A stretch of DNA of 64,000 bases from Auanema rhodensis (taxonomy: Eukaryota; Nematoda; Chromadorea; Rhabditida; Rhabditidae): NCBI GenBank assembly GCA_964057225.1, contig OZ059894.1, positions 21,234,476-21,298,475 on the forward strand, given 5' to 3'. Made by a program: the position numbers and the translations under genes. The notes beneath the pieces are model-generated. The model saw nothing but the letters and a program-made list of their open reading frames with translations, was not told where the DNA came from and searched no databases. This document shows positions 50,513 to 64,000 of the stretch, in pieces (positions within the stretch are counted from its first letter, which is position 1; each line of letters opens with the position of its first letter).

Positions 50513-53500
50513 TTGAAAAATGATGCATTAGTGTATGTTGAGTTTCCATGTACACTCAACATTGCTTCCAAAAACATTTTGACAAAAATTTTTTCGAAAA
50601 ATTTCAGAATAATTCAGCAAAAAGTAGATGTTTTTAGATTCCTTTTTCCAAGGCAAAGACGATGGACAATGTTATTCAACGAAAAAATTAATTCTTCAGG
50701 GTGAAAATCGAGGATATAAGTGTGAACTTATATCAGTTGATATCTCGGTGCATTTTTAAGCTAGCGCAAATCTGATAACACAGATCGACGCAGCTTAAAA
50801 ATCCGCATCGAATGCACTATACTACATTGAGAAACGTTTGATACAAAAATTAGTTATGATCGTTTGAAAAATGATGCATTAGTGTATGTTGAGTTTCCAT
50901 GTACACTCAACATTGCTTCCAAAAACATTTTGACAAAAATTTTTTCGAAAAATTTCAAAATAATTTAGCAAAAAGTAGATGTTTTTAGATTTCTTTTTTC
51001 AAGGCAAAGACGATGGACAATGTTATTCAACGAAAAAATTAATTCTTCAGGGTGAAAATCGAGGATATAAGTGTGAACATATATCAGTTGATATCTCGGT
51101 GCATTTTTAAGCTAGCGCAAATCGGATAACACAGATCGACGCAGCTTAAAAATCCGCATCGAATGCACTATACTACATCAAGAAACTTTTAATACACAAA
51201 TTAGTTATGATCGTTTGAAAAATGATGCATTAGTGTATGTTGAGTTTCCATGTACACTCAACATTGCTTCCAAAAACATTTTGACAAAAATTTTTTCGAA
51301 AAATTTCAAAATAATTTAGCAAAAAGTAGATGTTTTTAGATTCCTTTTTTCAAGGCAAAGACGATGGACAATGTTATTCAACGAAAAAATTAATTCTTCA
51401 GGGTGAAAATCGAGGATATAAGTGTGAACTTATATCAGTTGATATCTCGGTGCATTTTTAAGCTAGCGCAAATCTGATAACACAGATCGACGCAGCTTAA
51501 AAATCCGCATCGAATGCACTATACTACATTGAGAAACGCTTAATACACAAATTAGTTATGATCGTTTGAAAAATGATGCATTAGTGTATGTTGAGTTTCC
51601 ATGTACACTCAACATTGCTTCCAAAAACATTTTGACAAAAATTTTTTCGAAAAATTTCAAAATAATTTAGCAAAAAGTAGATGTTTTTAGATTTCTTTTT
51701 TCAAGGCAAAGACGATGGACAATGTTATTCAACGAAAAAATTAATTCTTCAGGGTGAAAATCGAGGATATAAGTGTAAACTTATATCAGTTGATATCTCG
51801 GTGCATTTTTAAGCTAGCGCAAATCTGATAACACAGATCGACGCAGCTTAAAAATCCGCATCGAATGCACTATACTACATTGAGAAACGCTTAATACAAA
51901 AATTAGTTATGATCGTTTGAAAAATGATGCATTAGTGTATGTTGAGTTTCCATGTACACTCAACATTGCTTCCAAAAACATTTTGACAAAAATTTTTTCG
52001 AAAAATTTCAGAATAATTCAGCAAAAAGTAGATGTTTTTAGATTCCTTTTTCCAAGGCAAAGACGATGGACAATGTTATTCAACGAAAAAATTAATTCTT
52101 CAGGGTGAAAATCGAGGATATAAGTGTGAACTTATATCAGTTGATATCTCGGTGCATTTTTAAGCTAGCGCAAATCTGATAACACAGATCGACGCAGCTT
52201 AAAAATCCGCATCGAATGCACTATACTACATTGAGAAACGTTTGATACAAAAATTAGTTATGATCGTTTGAAAAATGATGCATTAGTGTATGTTGAGTTT
52301 CCATGTACACTCAACATTGCTTCCAAAAACATTTTGACAAAAATTTTTTCGAAAAATTTCAAAATAATTTAGCAAAAAGTAGATGTTTTTAGATTCCTTT
52401 TTTTAAGGCAAAGACGATGGACAATGTTATTCAACGAAAAAATTAATTCTTCAGGGTGAAAATCGAGGATATAAGTGTGAACTTATATCAGTTGATATCT
52501 CGGTGCATTTTTAAGCTAGCGCAAATCTGATAACACAGATCGACGCAGCTTAAAAATCCGCATCGAATGCACTATACTACATTGAGAAACGCTTAATACA
52601 CAAATTAGTTATGATCGTTTGAAAAATGATGCATTAGTGTATGTTGAGTTTCCATGTACACTCAACATTGCTTCCAAAAACATTTTGACAAAAATTTTTT
52701 CGAAAAATTTCAAAATAATTTAGCAAAAAGTAGATGTTTTTAGATTTCTTTTTTCAAGGCAAAGACGATGGACAATGTTATTCAACGAAAAAATTAATTC
52801 TTCAGGGTGAAAATCGAGGATATAAGTGTGAACTTATATCAGTTGATATCTCGGTGCATTTTTAAGCTAGCGCAAATCTGATAACACAGATCGACGCAGC
52901 TTAAAAATCCGCATCGAATGCACTATACTACATTGAGAAACGTTTGATACAAAAATTAGTTATGATCGTTTGAAAAATGATGCATTAGTGTATGTTGAGT
53001 TTCCATGTACACTCAACATTGCTTCCAAAAACATTTTGACAAAAATTTTTTCGAAAAATTTCAAAATAATTTAGCAAAAAGTAGATGTTTTTAGATTTCT
53101 TTTTTCAAGGCAAAGACGATGGACAATGTTATTCAACGAAAAAATTAATTCTTCAGGGTGAAAATCGAGGATATAAGTGTAAACTTATATCAGTTGATAT
53201 CTCGGTGCATTTTTAAGCTAGCGCAAATCTGATAACACAGATCGACGCAGCTTAAAAATCCGCATCGAATGCACTATACTACATCAAGAAACTTTTAATA
53301 CACAAATTAGTTATGATCGTTTGAAAAATGATGCATTAGTGTATGTTGAGTTTCCATGTACACTCAACATTGCTTCCAAAAACATTTTGACAAAAATTTT
53401 TTCGAAAAATTTCAAAATAATTTAGCAAAAAGTAGATGTTTTTAGATTTCTTTTTTCAAGGCAAAGACGATGGACAATGTTATTCAACGAAAAAATTAAT

Positions 53501-56500
53501 TCTTCAGGGTGAAAATCGAGGATATAAGTGTGAACATATATCAGTTGATATCTCGGTGCATTTTTAAGCTAGCGCAAATCGGATAACACAGATCGACGCA
53601 GCTTAAAAATCCGCATCGAATGCACTATACTACATTGAGAAACGCTTAATACAAAAATTAGTTATGATCGTTTGAAAAATGATGCATTAGTGTATGTTGA
53701 GTTTCCATGTACACTCAACATTGCTTCCAAAAACATTTTGACAAAAATTTTTTCGAAAAATTTCAGAATAATTCAGCGAAAAGTAGATGTTTTTAGATTC
53801 CTTTTTCCAAGGCAAAGACGATGGACAATGTTATTCAACGAAAAAATTAATTCTTCAGGGTGAAAATCGAGGATATAAGTGTGAACTTATATCAGTTGAT
53901 ATCTCGGTGCATTTTTAAGCTAGCGCAAATCTGATAACACAGATCGACGCAGCTTAAAAATCCGCATCGAATGCACTATACTACATTGAGAAACGTTTGA
54001 TACAAAAATTAGTTATGATCGTTTGAAAAATGATGCATTAGTGTATGTTGAGTTTCCATGTACACTCAACATTGCTTCCAAAAACATTTTGACAAAAATT
54101 TTTTCGAAAAATTTCAAAATAATTTAGCAAAAAGTAGATGTTTTTAGATTTCTTTTTTTAAGGCAAAGACGATGGACAATGTTATTCAACGAAAAAATTA
54201 ATTCTTCAGGGTGAAAATCGAGGATATAAGTGTGAACTTATATCAGTTGATATCTCGGTGCATTTTTAAGCTAGCGCAAATCTGATAACACAGATCGACG
54301 CAGCTTAAAAATCCGCATCGAATGCACTATACTAAATTGAGAAACGCTTAATACACAAATTAGTTATGATCGTTTGAAAAATGATGCATTAGTGTATGTT
54401 GAGTTTCCATGTACACTCAACATTGCTTCCAAAAACATTTTGACAAAAATTTTTTCGAAAAATTTCAAAATAATTTAGCAAAAAGTAGATGTTTTTAGAT
54501 TTCTTTTTTCAAGGCAAAGACGATGGACAATGTTATTCAACGAAAAAATTAATTCTTCAGGGTGAAAATCGAGGATATAAGTGTGAACATATATCAGTTG
54601 ATATCTCGGTGCATTTTTAAGCTAGCGCAAATCGGATAACACAGATCGACGCAGCTTAAAAATCCGCATCGAATGCACTCTACTACATCAAGAAACTTTT
54701 AATACACAAATTAGTTATGATCGTTTGAAAAATGATGCATTAGTGTATGTTGAGTTTCCATGTACACTCAACATTGCTTCCAAAAACATTTTGACAAAAA
54801 TTTTTTCGAAAAATTTCAAAATAATTTAGCAAAAAGTAGATGTTTTTAGATTCCTTTTTTTAAGGCAAAGACGATGGACAATGTTATTCAACGAAAAAAT
54901 TAATTCTTCAGGGTGAAAATCGAGGATATAAGTGTGAACTTATATCAGTTGATATCTCGGTGCATTTTTAAGCTAGCGCAAATCTGATAACACAGATCGA
55001 CGCAGCTTAAAAATCCGCATCGAATGCACTATACTACATTGAGAAACGCTTAATACAAAAATTAGTTATGATCGTTTGAAAAATGATGCATTAGTGTATG
55101 TTGAGTTTCCATGTACACTCAACATTGCTTCCAAAAACATTTTGACAAAAATTTTTTCGAAAAATTTCAAAATAATTTAGCAAAAAGTAGATGTTTTTAG
55201 ATTTCTTTTTTCAAGGCAAAGACGATGGACAATGTTATTCAACGAAAAAATTAATTCTTCAGGGTGAAAATCGAGGATATAAGTGTAAACTTATATCAGT
55301 TGATATCTCGGTGCATTTTTAAGCTAGCGCACATCTGATAACACAGATCGACGCAGCTTAAAAATCCGCATCGAATGCACTTTACTACATTGAGAAACGC
55401 TTAATACAAAAATTAGTTATGATCGTTTGAAAAATGATGCATTAGTGTATGTTGAGTTTCCATGTACACTCAACATTGCTTCCAAAAACATTTTGACAAA
55501 AATTTTTTCGAAAAATTTCAAAATAATTTAGCAAAAAGTAGATGTTTTTAGATTTCTTTTTTCAAGGCAAAGACGATGGACAATGTTATTCAACGAAAAA
55601 ATTAATTCTTCAGGGTGAAAATCGAGGATATAAGTGTAAACTTATATCAGTTGATATCTCGGTGCATTTTTAAGCTAGCGCACATCTGATAACACAGATC
55701 GACGCAGCTTAAAAATCCGCATCGAATGCACTATACTACATTGAGAAACGCTTAATACAAAAATTAGTTATGATCGTTTGAAAAATGATGCATTAGTGTA
55801 TGTTGAGTTTCCATGTACACTCAACATTGCTTCCAAAAACATTTTGACAAAAATTTTTTCGAAAAATTTCAGAATAATTCAGCAAAAAGTAGATGTTTTT
55901 AGATTCCTTTTTCCAAGGCAAAGACGATGGACAATGTTATTCAACGAAAAAATTAATTCTTCAGGGTGAAAATCGAGGATATAAGTGTGAACTTATATCA
56001 GTTGATATCTCGGTGCATTTTTAAGCTAGCGCAAATCTGATAACACAGATCGACGCAGCTTAAAAATCCGCATCGAATGCACTATACTACATTGAGAAAC
56101 GTTTGATACAAAAATTAGTTATGATCGTTTGAAAAATGATGCATTAGTGTATGTTGAGTTTCCATGTACACTCAACATTGCTTCCAAAAACATTTTGACA
56201 AAAATTTTTTCGAAAAATTTCAAAATAATTTAGCAAAAAGTAGATGTTTTTAGATTCCTTTTTTTAAGGCAAAGACGATGGACAATGTTATTCAACGAAA
56301 AAATTAATTCTTCAGGGTGAAAATCGAGGATATAAGTGTGAACTTATATCAGTTGATATCTCGGTGCATTTTTAAGCTAGCGCAAATCTGATAACACAGA
56401 TCGACGCAGCTTAAAAATCCGCATCGAATGCACTATACTACATTGAGAAACGCTTAATACACAAATTAGTTATGATCGTTTGAAAAATGATGCATTAGTG

Positions 56501-58234
56501 TATGTTGAGTTTCCATGTACACTCAACATTGCTTCCAAAAACATTTTGACAAAAATTTTTTCGAAAAATTTCAAAATAATTTAGCAAAAAGTAGATGTTT
56601 TTAGATTTCTTTTTTCAAGGCAAAGACGATGGACAATGTTATTCAACGAAAAAATTAATTCTTCAGGGTGAAAATCGAGGATATAAGTGTGAACTTATAT
56701 CAGTTGATATCTCGGTGCATTTTTAAGCTAGCGCAAATCTGATAACACAGATCGACGCAGCTTAAAAATCCGCATCGAATGCACTATACTACATTGAGAA
56801 ACGTTTGATACAAAAATTAGTTATGATCGTTTGAAAAATGATGCATTAGTGTATGTTGAGTTTCCATGTACACTCAACATTGCTTCCAAAAACATTTTGA
56901 CAAAAATTTTTTCGAAAAATTTCAAAATAATTTAGCAAAAAGTAGATGTTTTTAGATTCCTTTTTTTAAGGCAAAGACGATGGACAATGTTATTCAACGA
57001 AAAAATTAATTCTTCAGGGTGAAAATCGAGGATATAAGTGTGAACTTATATCAGTTGATATCTCGGTGCATTTTTAAGCTAGCGCAAATCTGATAACACA
57101 GATCGACGCAGCTTAAAAATCCGCATCGAATGCACTATACTACATTGAGAAACGCTTAATACACAAATTAGTTATGATCGTTTGAAAAATGATGCATTAG
57201 TGTATGTTGAGTTTCCATGTACACTCAACATTGCTTCCAAAAACATTTTGACAAAAATTTTTTCGAAAAATTTCAAAATAATTTAGCAAAAAGTAGATGT
57301 TTTTAGATTTCTTTTTTCAAGGCAAAGACGATGGACAATGTTATTCAACGAAAAAATTAATTCTTCAGGGTGAAAATCGAGGATATAAGTGTGAACTTAT
57401 ATCAGTTGATATCTCGGTGCATTTTTAAGCTAGCGCAAATCGGATAACACAGATCGACGCAGCTTAAAAATCCGCATCGAATGCACTATACTACATCAAG
57501 AAACTTTTAATACACAAATTAGTTATGATCGTTTGAAAAATGATGCATTAGTGTATGTTGAGTTTCCATGTACACTCAACATTGCTTCCAAAAACATTTT
57601 GACAAAAATTTTTTCGAAAAATTTCAAAATAATTTAGCGAAAAGTAGATGTTTTTAGATTCCTTTTTTTAAGGCAAAGACGATGGACAATGTTATTCAAC
57701 GAAAAAATTAATTCTTCAGGGTGAAAATCGAGGATATAAGTGTGAACTTATATCAGTTGATATCTCGGTGCATTTTTAAGCTAGCGCAAATCTGATAACA
57801 CAGATCGACGCAGCTTAAAAATCCGCATCGAATGCACTATACTACATTGAGAAACGCTTAATACAAAAATTAGTTATGATCGTTTGAAAAATGATGCATT
57901 AGTGTATGTTGAGTTTCCATGTACACTCAACATTGCTTCCAAAAACATTTTGACAAAAATTTTTTCGAAAAATTTCAAAATAATTTAGCAAAAAGTAGAT
58001 GTTTTTAGATTTCTTTTTTCAAGGCAAAGACGATGGACAATGTTATTCAACGAAAAAATTAATTCTTCAGGGTGAAAATCGAGGATATAAGTGTGAACTT
58101 ATATCAGTTGATATCTCGGTGCATTTTTAAGCTAGCGCAAATCTGATAACACAGATCGACGCAGCTTAAAAATCCGCATCGAATGCACTATACTACATTG
58201 AGAAACGTTTGATACAAAAATTAGTTATGATCGT
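50513..58234 (+). repeat. Twenty-two mixed monomers
   Basis: b-type units start at 50513, 51917, 53672 and 55778. The unit at 53672 has CAGCGAAAAG and the unit at 57533 TTAGCGAAAAG, the same base change on different backgrounds. The A216/G261 group appears at 50864, 53321 and 54374; at 57182 G261 occurs without A216. From 55778 to 57532 T7 and TCTTTTTTC units alternate. Private changes include TAAATTG near 54334, ACTCTAC near 54678 and TTTACTAC near 55381. No higher-order period holds for more than about two cycles. Confidence 0.72.
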
Positions 58235-61200
58235 TTGAAAAATGATGCATTAGTGTATGTTGAGTTTCCATGTACACTCAACATTGCTTCCAAAAACATT
58301 TTGACAAAAATTTTTTCGAAAAATTTCAGAATAATTCAGCAAAAAGTAGATGTTTTTAGATTCCTTTTTCCAAGGCAAAGACGATGGACAATGTTATTCA
58401 ACGAAAAAATTAATTCTTCAGGGTGAAAATCGAGGATATAAGTGTGAACTTATATCAGTTGATATCTCGGTGCATTTTTAAGCTAGCGCAAATCTGATAA
58501 CACAGATCGACGCAGCTTAAAAATCCGCATCGAATGCACTATACTACATTGAGAAACGTTTGATACAAAAATTAGTTATGATCGTTTGAAAAATGATGCA
58601 TTAGTGTATGTTGAGTTTCCATGTACACTCAACATTGCTTCCAAAAACATTTTGACAAAAATTTTTTCGAAAAATTTCAAAATAATTTAGCAAAAAGTAG
58701 ATGTTTTTAGATTTCTTTTTTCAAGGCAAAGACGATGGACAATGTTATTCAACGAAAAAATTAATTCTTCAGGGTGAAAATCGAGGATATAAGTGTAAAC
58801 TTATATCAGTTGATATCTCGGTGCATTTTTAAGCTAGCGCAAATCTGATAACACAGATCGACGCAGCTTAAAAATCCGCATCGAATGCACTATACTACAT
58901 TGAGAAACGCTTAATACAAAAATTAGTTATGATCGTTTGAAAAATGATGCATTAGTGTATGTTGAGTTTCCATGTACACTCAACATTGCTTCCAAAAACA
59001 TTTTGACAAAAATTTTTTCGAAAAATTTCAGAATAATTCAGCAAAAAGTAGATGTTTTTAGATTCCTTTTTCCAAGGCAAAGACGATGGACAATGTTATT
59101 CAACGAAAAAATTAATTCTTCAGGGTGAAAATCGAGGATATAAGTGTGAACTTATATCAGTTGATATCTCGGTGCATTTTTAAGCTAGCGCAAATCTGAT
59201 AACACAGATCGACGCAGCTTAAAAATCCGCATCGAATGCACTATACTACATTGAGAAACGTTTGATACAAAAATTAGTTATGATCGTTTGAAAAATGATG
59301 CATTAGTGTATGTTGAGTTTCCATGTACACTCAACATTGCTTCCAAAAACATTTTGACAAAAATTTTTTCGAAAAATTTCAGAATAATTCAGCAAAAAGT
59401 AGATGTTTTTAGATTCCTTTTTCCAAGGCAAAGACGATGGACAATGTTATTCAACGAAAAAATTAATTCTTCAGGGTGAAAATCGAGGATATAAGTGTGA
59501 ACTTATATCAGTTGATATCTCGGTGCATTTTTAAGCTAGCGCAAATCTGATAACACAGATCGACGCAGCTTAAAAATCCGCATCGAATGCACTATACTAC
59601 ATTGAGAAACGCTTAATACAAAAATTAGTTATGATCGTTTGAAAAATGATGCATTAGTGTATGTTGAGTTTCCATGTACACTCAACATTGCTTCCAAAAA
59701 CATTTTGACAAAAATGTTTTCGAAAAATTTCAGAATAATTCAGCAAAAAGTAGATGTTTTTAGATTCCTTTTTCCAAGGCAAAGACGATGGACAATGTTA
59801 TTCAACGAAAAAATTAATTCTTCAGGGTGAAAATCGAGGATATAAGTGTGAACTTATATCAGTTGATATCTCGGTGCATTTTTAAGCTAGCGCAAATCTG
59901 ATAACACAGATCGACGCAGCTTAAAAATCCGCATCGAATGCACTATACTACATCAAGAAACTTTTAATACACAAATTAGTTATGATCGTTTGAAAAATGA
60001 TGCATTAGTGTATGTTGAGTTTCCATGTACACTCAACATTGCTTCCAAAAACATTTTGACAAAAATTTTTTCGAAAAATTTCAAAATAATTTAGCAAAAA
60101 GTAGATGTTTTTAGATTCCTTTTTCCAAGGCAAAGACGATGGACAATGTTATTCAACGAAAAAATTAATTCTTCAGGGTGAAAATCGAGGATATAAGTGT
60201 GAACTTATATCAGTTGATATCTCGGTGCATTTTTAAGCTAGCGCAAATCTGATAACACAGATCGACGCAGCTTAAAAATCCGCATCGAATGCACTATACT
60301 ACATCAAGAAACTTTTAATACACAAATTAGTTATGATCGTTTGAAAAATGATGCATTAGTGTATGTTGAGTTTCCATGTACACTCAACATTGCTTCCAAA
60401 AACATTTTGACAAAAATTTTTTCGAAAAATTTCAAAATAATTTAGCAAAAAGTAGATGTTTTTGGATTCCTTTTTTTAAGGCAAAGACGATGGACAATGT
60501 TATTCAACGAAAAAATTAATTCTTCAGGGTGAAAATCGAGGATATAAGTGTGAACTTATATCAGTTGATATCTCGGTGCATTTTTAAGCTAGCGCAAATC
60601 TGATAACACAGATCGACGCAGCTTAAAAATCCGCATCGAATGCACTATACTACATTGAGAAACGCTTAATACAAAAATTAGTTATGATCGTTTGAAAAAT
60701 GATGCATTAGTGTATGTTGAGTTTCCATGTACACTCAACATTGCTTCCAAAAACATTTTGACAAAAATTTTTTCGAAAAATTTCAAAATAATTTAGCAAA
60801 AAGTAGATGTTTTTAGATTTCTTTTTTCAAGGCAAAGACGATGGACAATGTTATTCAACGAAAAAATTAATTCTTCAGGGTGAAAATCGAGGATATAAGT
60901 GTAAACTTATATCAGTTGATATCTCGGTGCATTTTTAAGCTAGCGCAAATCTGATAACACAGATCGACGCAGCTTAAAAATCCGCATCGTATGCACTATA
61001 CTACATTGAGAAACGCTTAATACAAAAATTAGTTATGATCGTTTGAAAAATGATGCATTAGTGTATGTTGAGTTTCCATGTACACTCAACATTGCTTCCA
61101 AAAACATTTTGACAAAAATTTTTTCGAAAAATTTCAGAATAATTCAGCAAAAAGTAGATGTTTTTAGATTCCTTTTTCCAAGGCAAAGACGATGGACAAT

Positions 61201-63850
61201 GTTATTCAACGAAAAAATTAATTCTTCAGGGTGAAAATCGAGGATATAAGTGTGAACTTATATCAGTTGATATCTCGGTGCATTTTTAAGCTAGCGCAAA
61301 TCTGATAACACAGATCGACGCAGCTTAAAAATCCGCATCGAATGCACTATACTACATTGAGAAACGTTTGATACAAAAATTAGTTATGATCGTTTGAAAA
61401 ATGATGCATTAGTGTATGTTGAGTTTCCATGTACACTCAACATTGCTTCCAAAAACATTTTGACAAAAATTTTTTCGAAAAATTTCAAAATAATTTAGCA
61501 AAAAGTAGATGTTTTTAGATTTCTTTTTTCAAGGCAAAGACGATGGACAATGTTATTCAACGAAAAAATTAATTCTTCAGGGTGAAAATCGAGGATATAA
61601 GTGTAAACTTATATCAGTTGATATCTCGGTGCATTTTTAAGCTAGCGCAAATCTGATAACACAGATCGACGCAGCTTAAAAATCCGCATCGAATGCACTA
61701 TACTACATTGAGAAACGCTTAATACAAAAATTAGTTATGATCGTTTGAAAAATGATGCATTAGTGTATGTTGAGTTTCCATGTACACTCAACATTGCTTC
61801 CAAAAACATTTTGACAAAAATTTTTTCGAAAAATTTCAGAATAATTCAGCAAAAAGTAGATGTTTTTAGATTCCTTTTTCCAAGGCAAAGACGATGGACA
61901 ATGTTATTCAACGAAAAAATTAATTCTTCAGGGTGAAAATCGAGGATATAAGTGTGAACTTATATCAGTTGATATCTCGGTGCATTTTTAAGCTAGCGCA
62001 AATCTGATAACACAGATCGACGCAGCTTAAAAATCCGCATCGAATGCACTATACTACATTGAGAAACGTTTGATACAAAAATTAGTTATGATCGTTTGAA
62101 AAATGATGCATTAGTGTATGTTGAGTTTCCATGTACACTCAACATTGCTTCCAAAAACATTTTGACAAAAATTTTTTCGAAAAATTTCAGAATAATTCAG
62201 CAAAAAGTAGATGTTTTTAGATTCCTTTTTCCAAGGCAAAGACGATGGACAATGTTATTCAACGAAAAAATTAATTCTTCAGGGTGAAAATCGAGGATAT
62301 AAGTGTGAACTTATATCAGTTGATATCTCGGTGCATTTTTAAGCTAGCGCAAATCTGATAACACAGATCGACGCAGCTTAAAAATCCGCATCGAATGCAC
62401 TATACTACATTGAGAAACGCTTAATACAAAAATTAGTTATGATCGTTTGAAAAATGATGCATTAGTGTATGTTGAGTTTCCATGTACACTCAACATTGCT
62501 TCCAAAAACATTTTGACAAAAATGTTTTCGAAAAATTTCAGAATAATTCAGCAAAAAGTAGATGTTTTTAGATTCCTTTTTCCAAGGCAAAGACGATGGA
62601 CAATGTTATTCAACGAAAAAATTAATTCTTCAGGGTGAAAATCGAGGATATAAGTGTGAACTTATATCAGTTGATATCTCGGTGCATTTTTAAGCTAGCG
62701 CAAATCTGATAACACAGATCGACGCAGCTTAAAAATCCGCATCGAATGCACTATACTACATTGAGAAACGCTTAATACAAAAATTAGTTATGATCGTTTG
62801 AAAAATGATGCATTAGTGTATGTTGAGTTTCCATGTACACTCAACATTGCTTCCAAAAACATTTTGACAAAAATTTTTTCGAAAAATTTCAGAATAATTC
62901 AGCAAAAAGTAGATGTTTTTAGATTCCTTTTTCCAAGGCAAAGACGATGGACAATGTTATTCAACGAAAAAATTAATTCTTCAGGGTGAAAATCGAGGAT
63001 ATAAGTGTGAACTTATATCAGTTGATATCTCGGTGCATTTTTAAGCTAGCGCAAATCTGATAACACAGATCGACGCAGCTTAAAAATCCGCATCGAATGC
63101 ACTATACTACATTGAGAAACGTTTGATACAAAAATTAGTTATGATCGTTTGAAAAATGATGCATTAGTGTATGTTGAGTTTCCATGTACACTCAACATTG
63201 CTTCCAAAAACATTTTGACAAAAATTTTTTCGAAAAATTTCAGAATAATTCAGCAAAAAGTAGATGTTTTTAGATTCCTTTTTCCAAGGCAAAGACGATG
63301 GACAATGTTATTCAACGAAAAAATTAATTCTTCAGGGTGAAAATCGAGGATATAAGTGTGAACTTATATCAGTTGATATCTCGGTGCATTTTTAAGCTAG
63401 CGCAAATCTGATAACACAGATCGACGCAGCTTAAAAATCCGCATCGAATGCACTATACTACATTGAGAAACGTTTGATACAAAAATTAGTTATGATCGTT
63501 TGAAAAATGATGCATTAGTGTATGTTGAGTTTCCATGTACACTCAACATTGCTTCCAAAAACATTTTGACAAAAATTTTTTCGAAAAATTTCAAAATAAT
63601 TTAGCAAAAAGTAGATGTTTTTAGATTTCTTTTTTCAAGGCAAAGACGATGGACAATGTTATTCAACGAAAAAATTAATTCTTCAGGGTGAAAATCGAGG
63701 ATATAAGTGTAAACTTATATCAGTTGATATCTCGGTGCATTTTTAAGCTAGCGCAAATCTGATAACACAGATCGACGCAGCTTAAAAATCCGCATCGAAT
63801 GCACTATACTACATTGAGAAACGCTTAATACAAAAATTAGTTATGATCGT
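58235..63850 (+). repeat. Sixteen monomers with a five-unit duplication
   Basis: The five units from 58235 and the five from 61043 correspond in order (b, A212 type, b, b, b with AAAATGTTTTCG), 2808 bp or eight units apart; the rare G occurs at 59716 and 62524. The last unit of each set ends differently (CA with T324 T325 against TG with C332/A334), so the copy ends inside that unit. b-type units start at 58235, 58937, 59288, 59639, 61043, 61745, 62096, 62447, 62798 and 63149. The unit at 59990 has a b-type CC window on a non-b background, a hybrid. Confidence 0.83.
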
Positions 63851-64000
63851 TTGAAAAATGATGCATTAGTGTATGTTGAGTTTCCATGTACACTCAACAT
63901 TGCTTCCAAAAACATTTTGACAAAAATTTTTTCGAAAAATTTCAGAATAATTCAGCAAAAAGTAGATGTTTTTAGATTCCTTTTTCCAAGGCAAAGACGA
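63851..64000 (+). repeat. Truncated last monomer (b subtype)
   Basis: This is bases 1-150 of the monomer, with G95, C103 and the CC window of the b subtype. The window edge cuts it; the array continues to the right. Confidence 0.97.

Larger units (their letters stand above)
1..64000 (+). repeat. 351-bp tandem satellite array, fills the window
   Basis: Seen directly: the same 351-base unit recurs head-to-tail from the first base to the last, about 182.3 units. Marker positions in different units are always separated by whole multiples of 351 (for example 2426 and 63149 are 173 units apart), so there is no net insertion or deletion anywhere. Neighbouring units differ by single-base changes at a limited set of sites, roughly 2-3% by eye. 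G+C is about 32% (113 of 351 in the unit at 2426). No unit is inverted, and there is no unique or transposon sequence between units. Known of the class: long homogeneous arrays like this make up centromeric and pericentromeric heterochromatin and are kept uniform by unequal crossing-over and gene conversion. Inference: eukaryotic, probably an invertebrate. The length resembles insect 350-360 bp satellites, but I recognise no named family. Confidence 0.99.

Noticed and set aside
1-64000. 351 is divisible by three, so a frame could in principle run through the whole array as a repetitive protein
   Set aside because: I found no plus-strand frame that stays open through a full unit; every frame is closed by stops that recur in each monomer, and no long open frame exists on the minus strand.
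1-64000. CRISPR array
   Set aside because: The repeated unit is 351 bp and contiguous. There are no unique spacers between short repeats and no cas genes.
1-64000. Bacterial or phage origin of the window
   Set aside because: A 64-kb pure tandem array of a 351-bp unit with higher-order structure and no genes is characteristic of eukaryotic heterochromatin and has no counterpart in bacterial or phage genomes known to me.

Overview
The whole window is one uninterrupted array of tandem satellite DNA. The monomer is exactly 351 bp. Numbering from a reference phase point (the TTG at 2426 is base 1 of a monomer), the window holds the last 319 bases of one monomer (1-319), 181 complete monomers (320-63850) and the first 150 bases of another (63851-64000). 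Every monomer is head-to-tail on the same strand. The phase never slips: markers near the left end and near 63.1 kb are still an exact multiple of 351 apart. I found no gene, RNA gene of a known class, transposon, CRISPR array, origin or unique sequence. Short open frames of 63 codons recur in a subset of monomers, but they are a by-product of the repeat and not genes.

The DNA is AT-rich (32% G+C by hand count of the 2426-2776 monomer), and CpG is not depleted (12 CpG in that monomer). Length, composition, homogeneity and higher-order organisation fit eukaryotic pericentromeric or centromeric heterochromatin. The class of 350-360 bp AT-rich satellites with unmethylated-looking CpG is common in insects, including beetles, but I cannot name the species from the sequence.

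Layout: 1-20677 is a left domain built from two different five-monomer higher-order repeats (HOR-A and HOR-B, each 1755 bp), themselves joined into a super-repeat of about 4.6-4.9 kb. At about 20.7 kb the set of monomer variants changes. 20678-28048 is mostly simple alternation of two monomer types. From 28 to 34 kb there is a segmental duplication carrying rare private variants. From 34 kb to the end a distinct subfamily (called b here: G at base 95, C at base 103, CC at 136-137) becomes frequent, often alternating with another type at 702-bp spacing, with local three-monomer and eight-monomer-spaced duplications.

Each monomer has a two-part architecture. Bases 58-135 are a series of A/T tracts spaced about 11 bp apart (predicted curved DNA). 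Bases 201-298 hold three inverted repeats, including a 22-bp hairpin with a four-base loop and a 65-bp interrupted dyad. Variation is concentrated in a 9-bp pyrimidine window (129-137), in bases 316-349 and in loop positions of the dyads, while bases 1-71 and 138-200 are nearly invariant.
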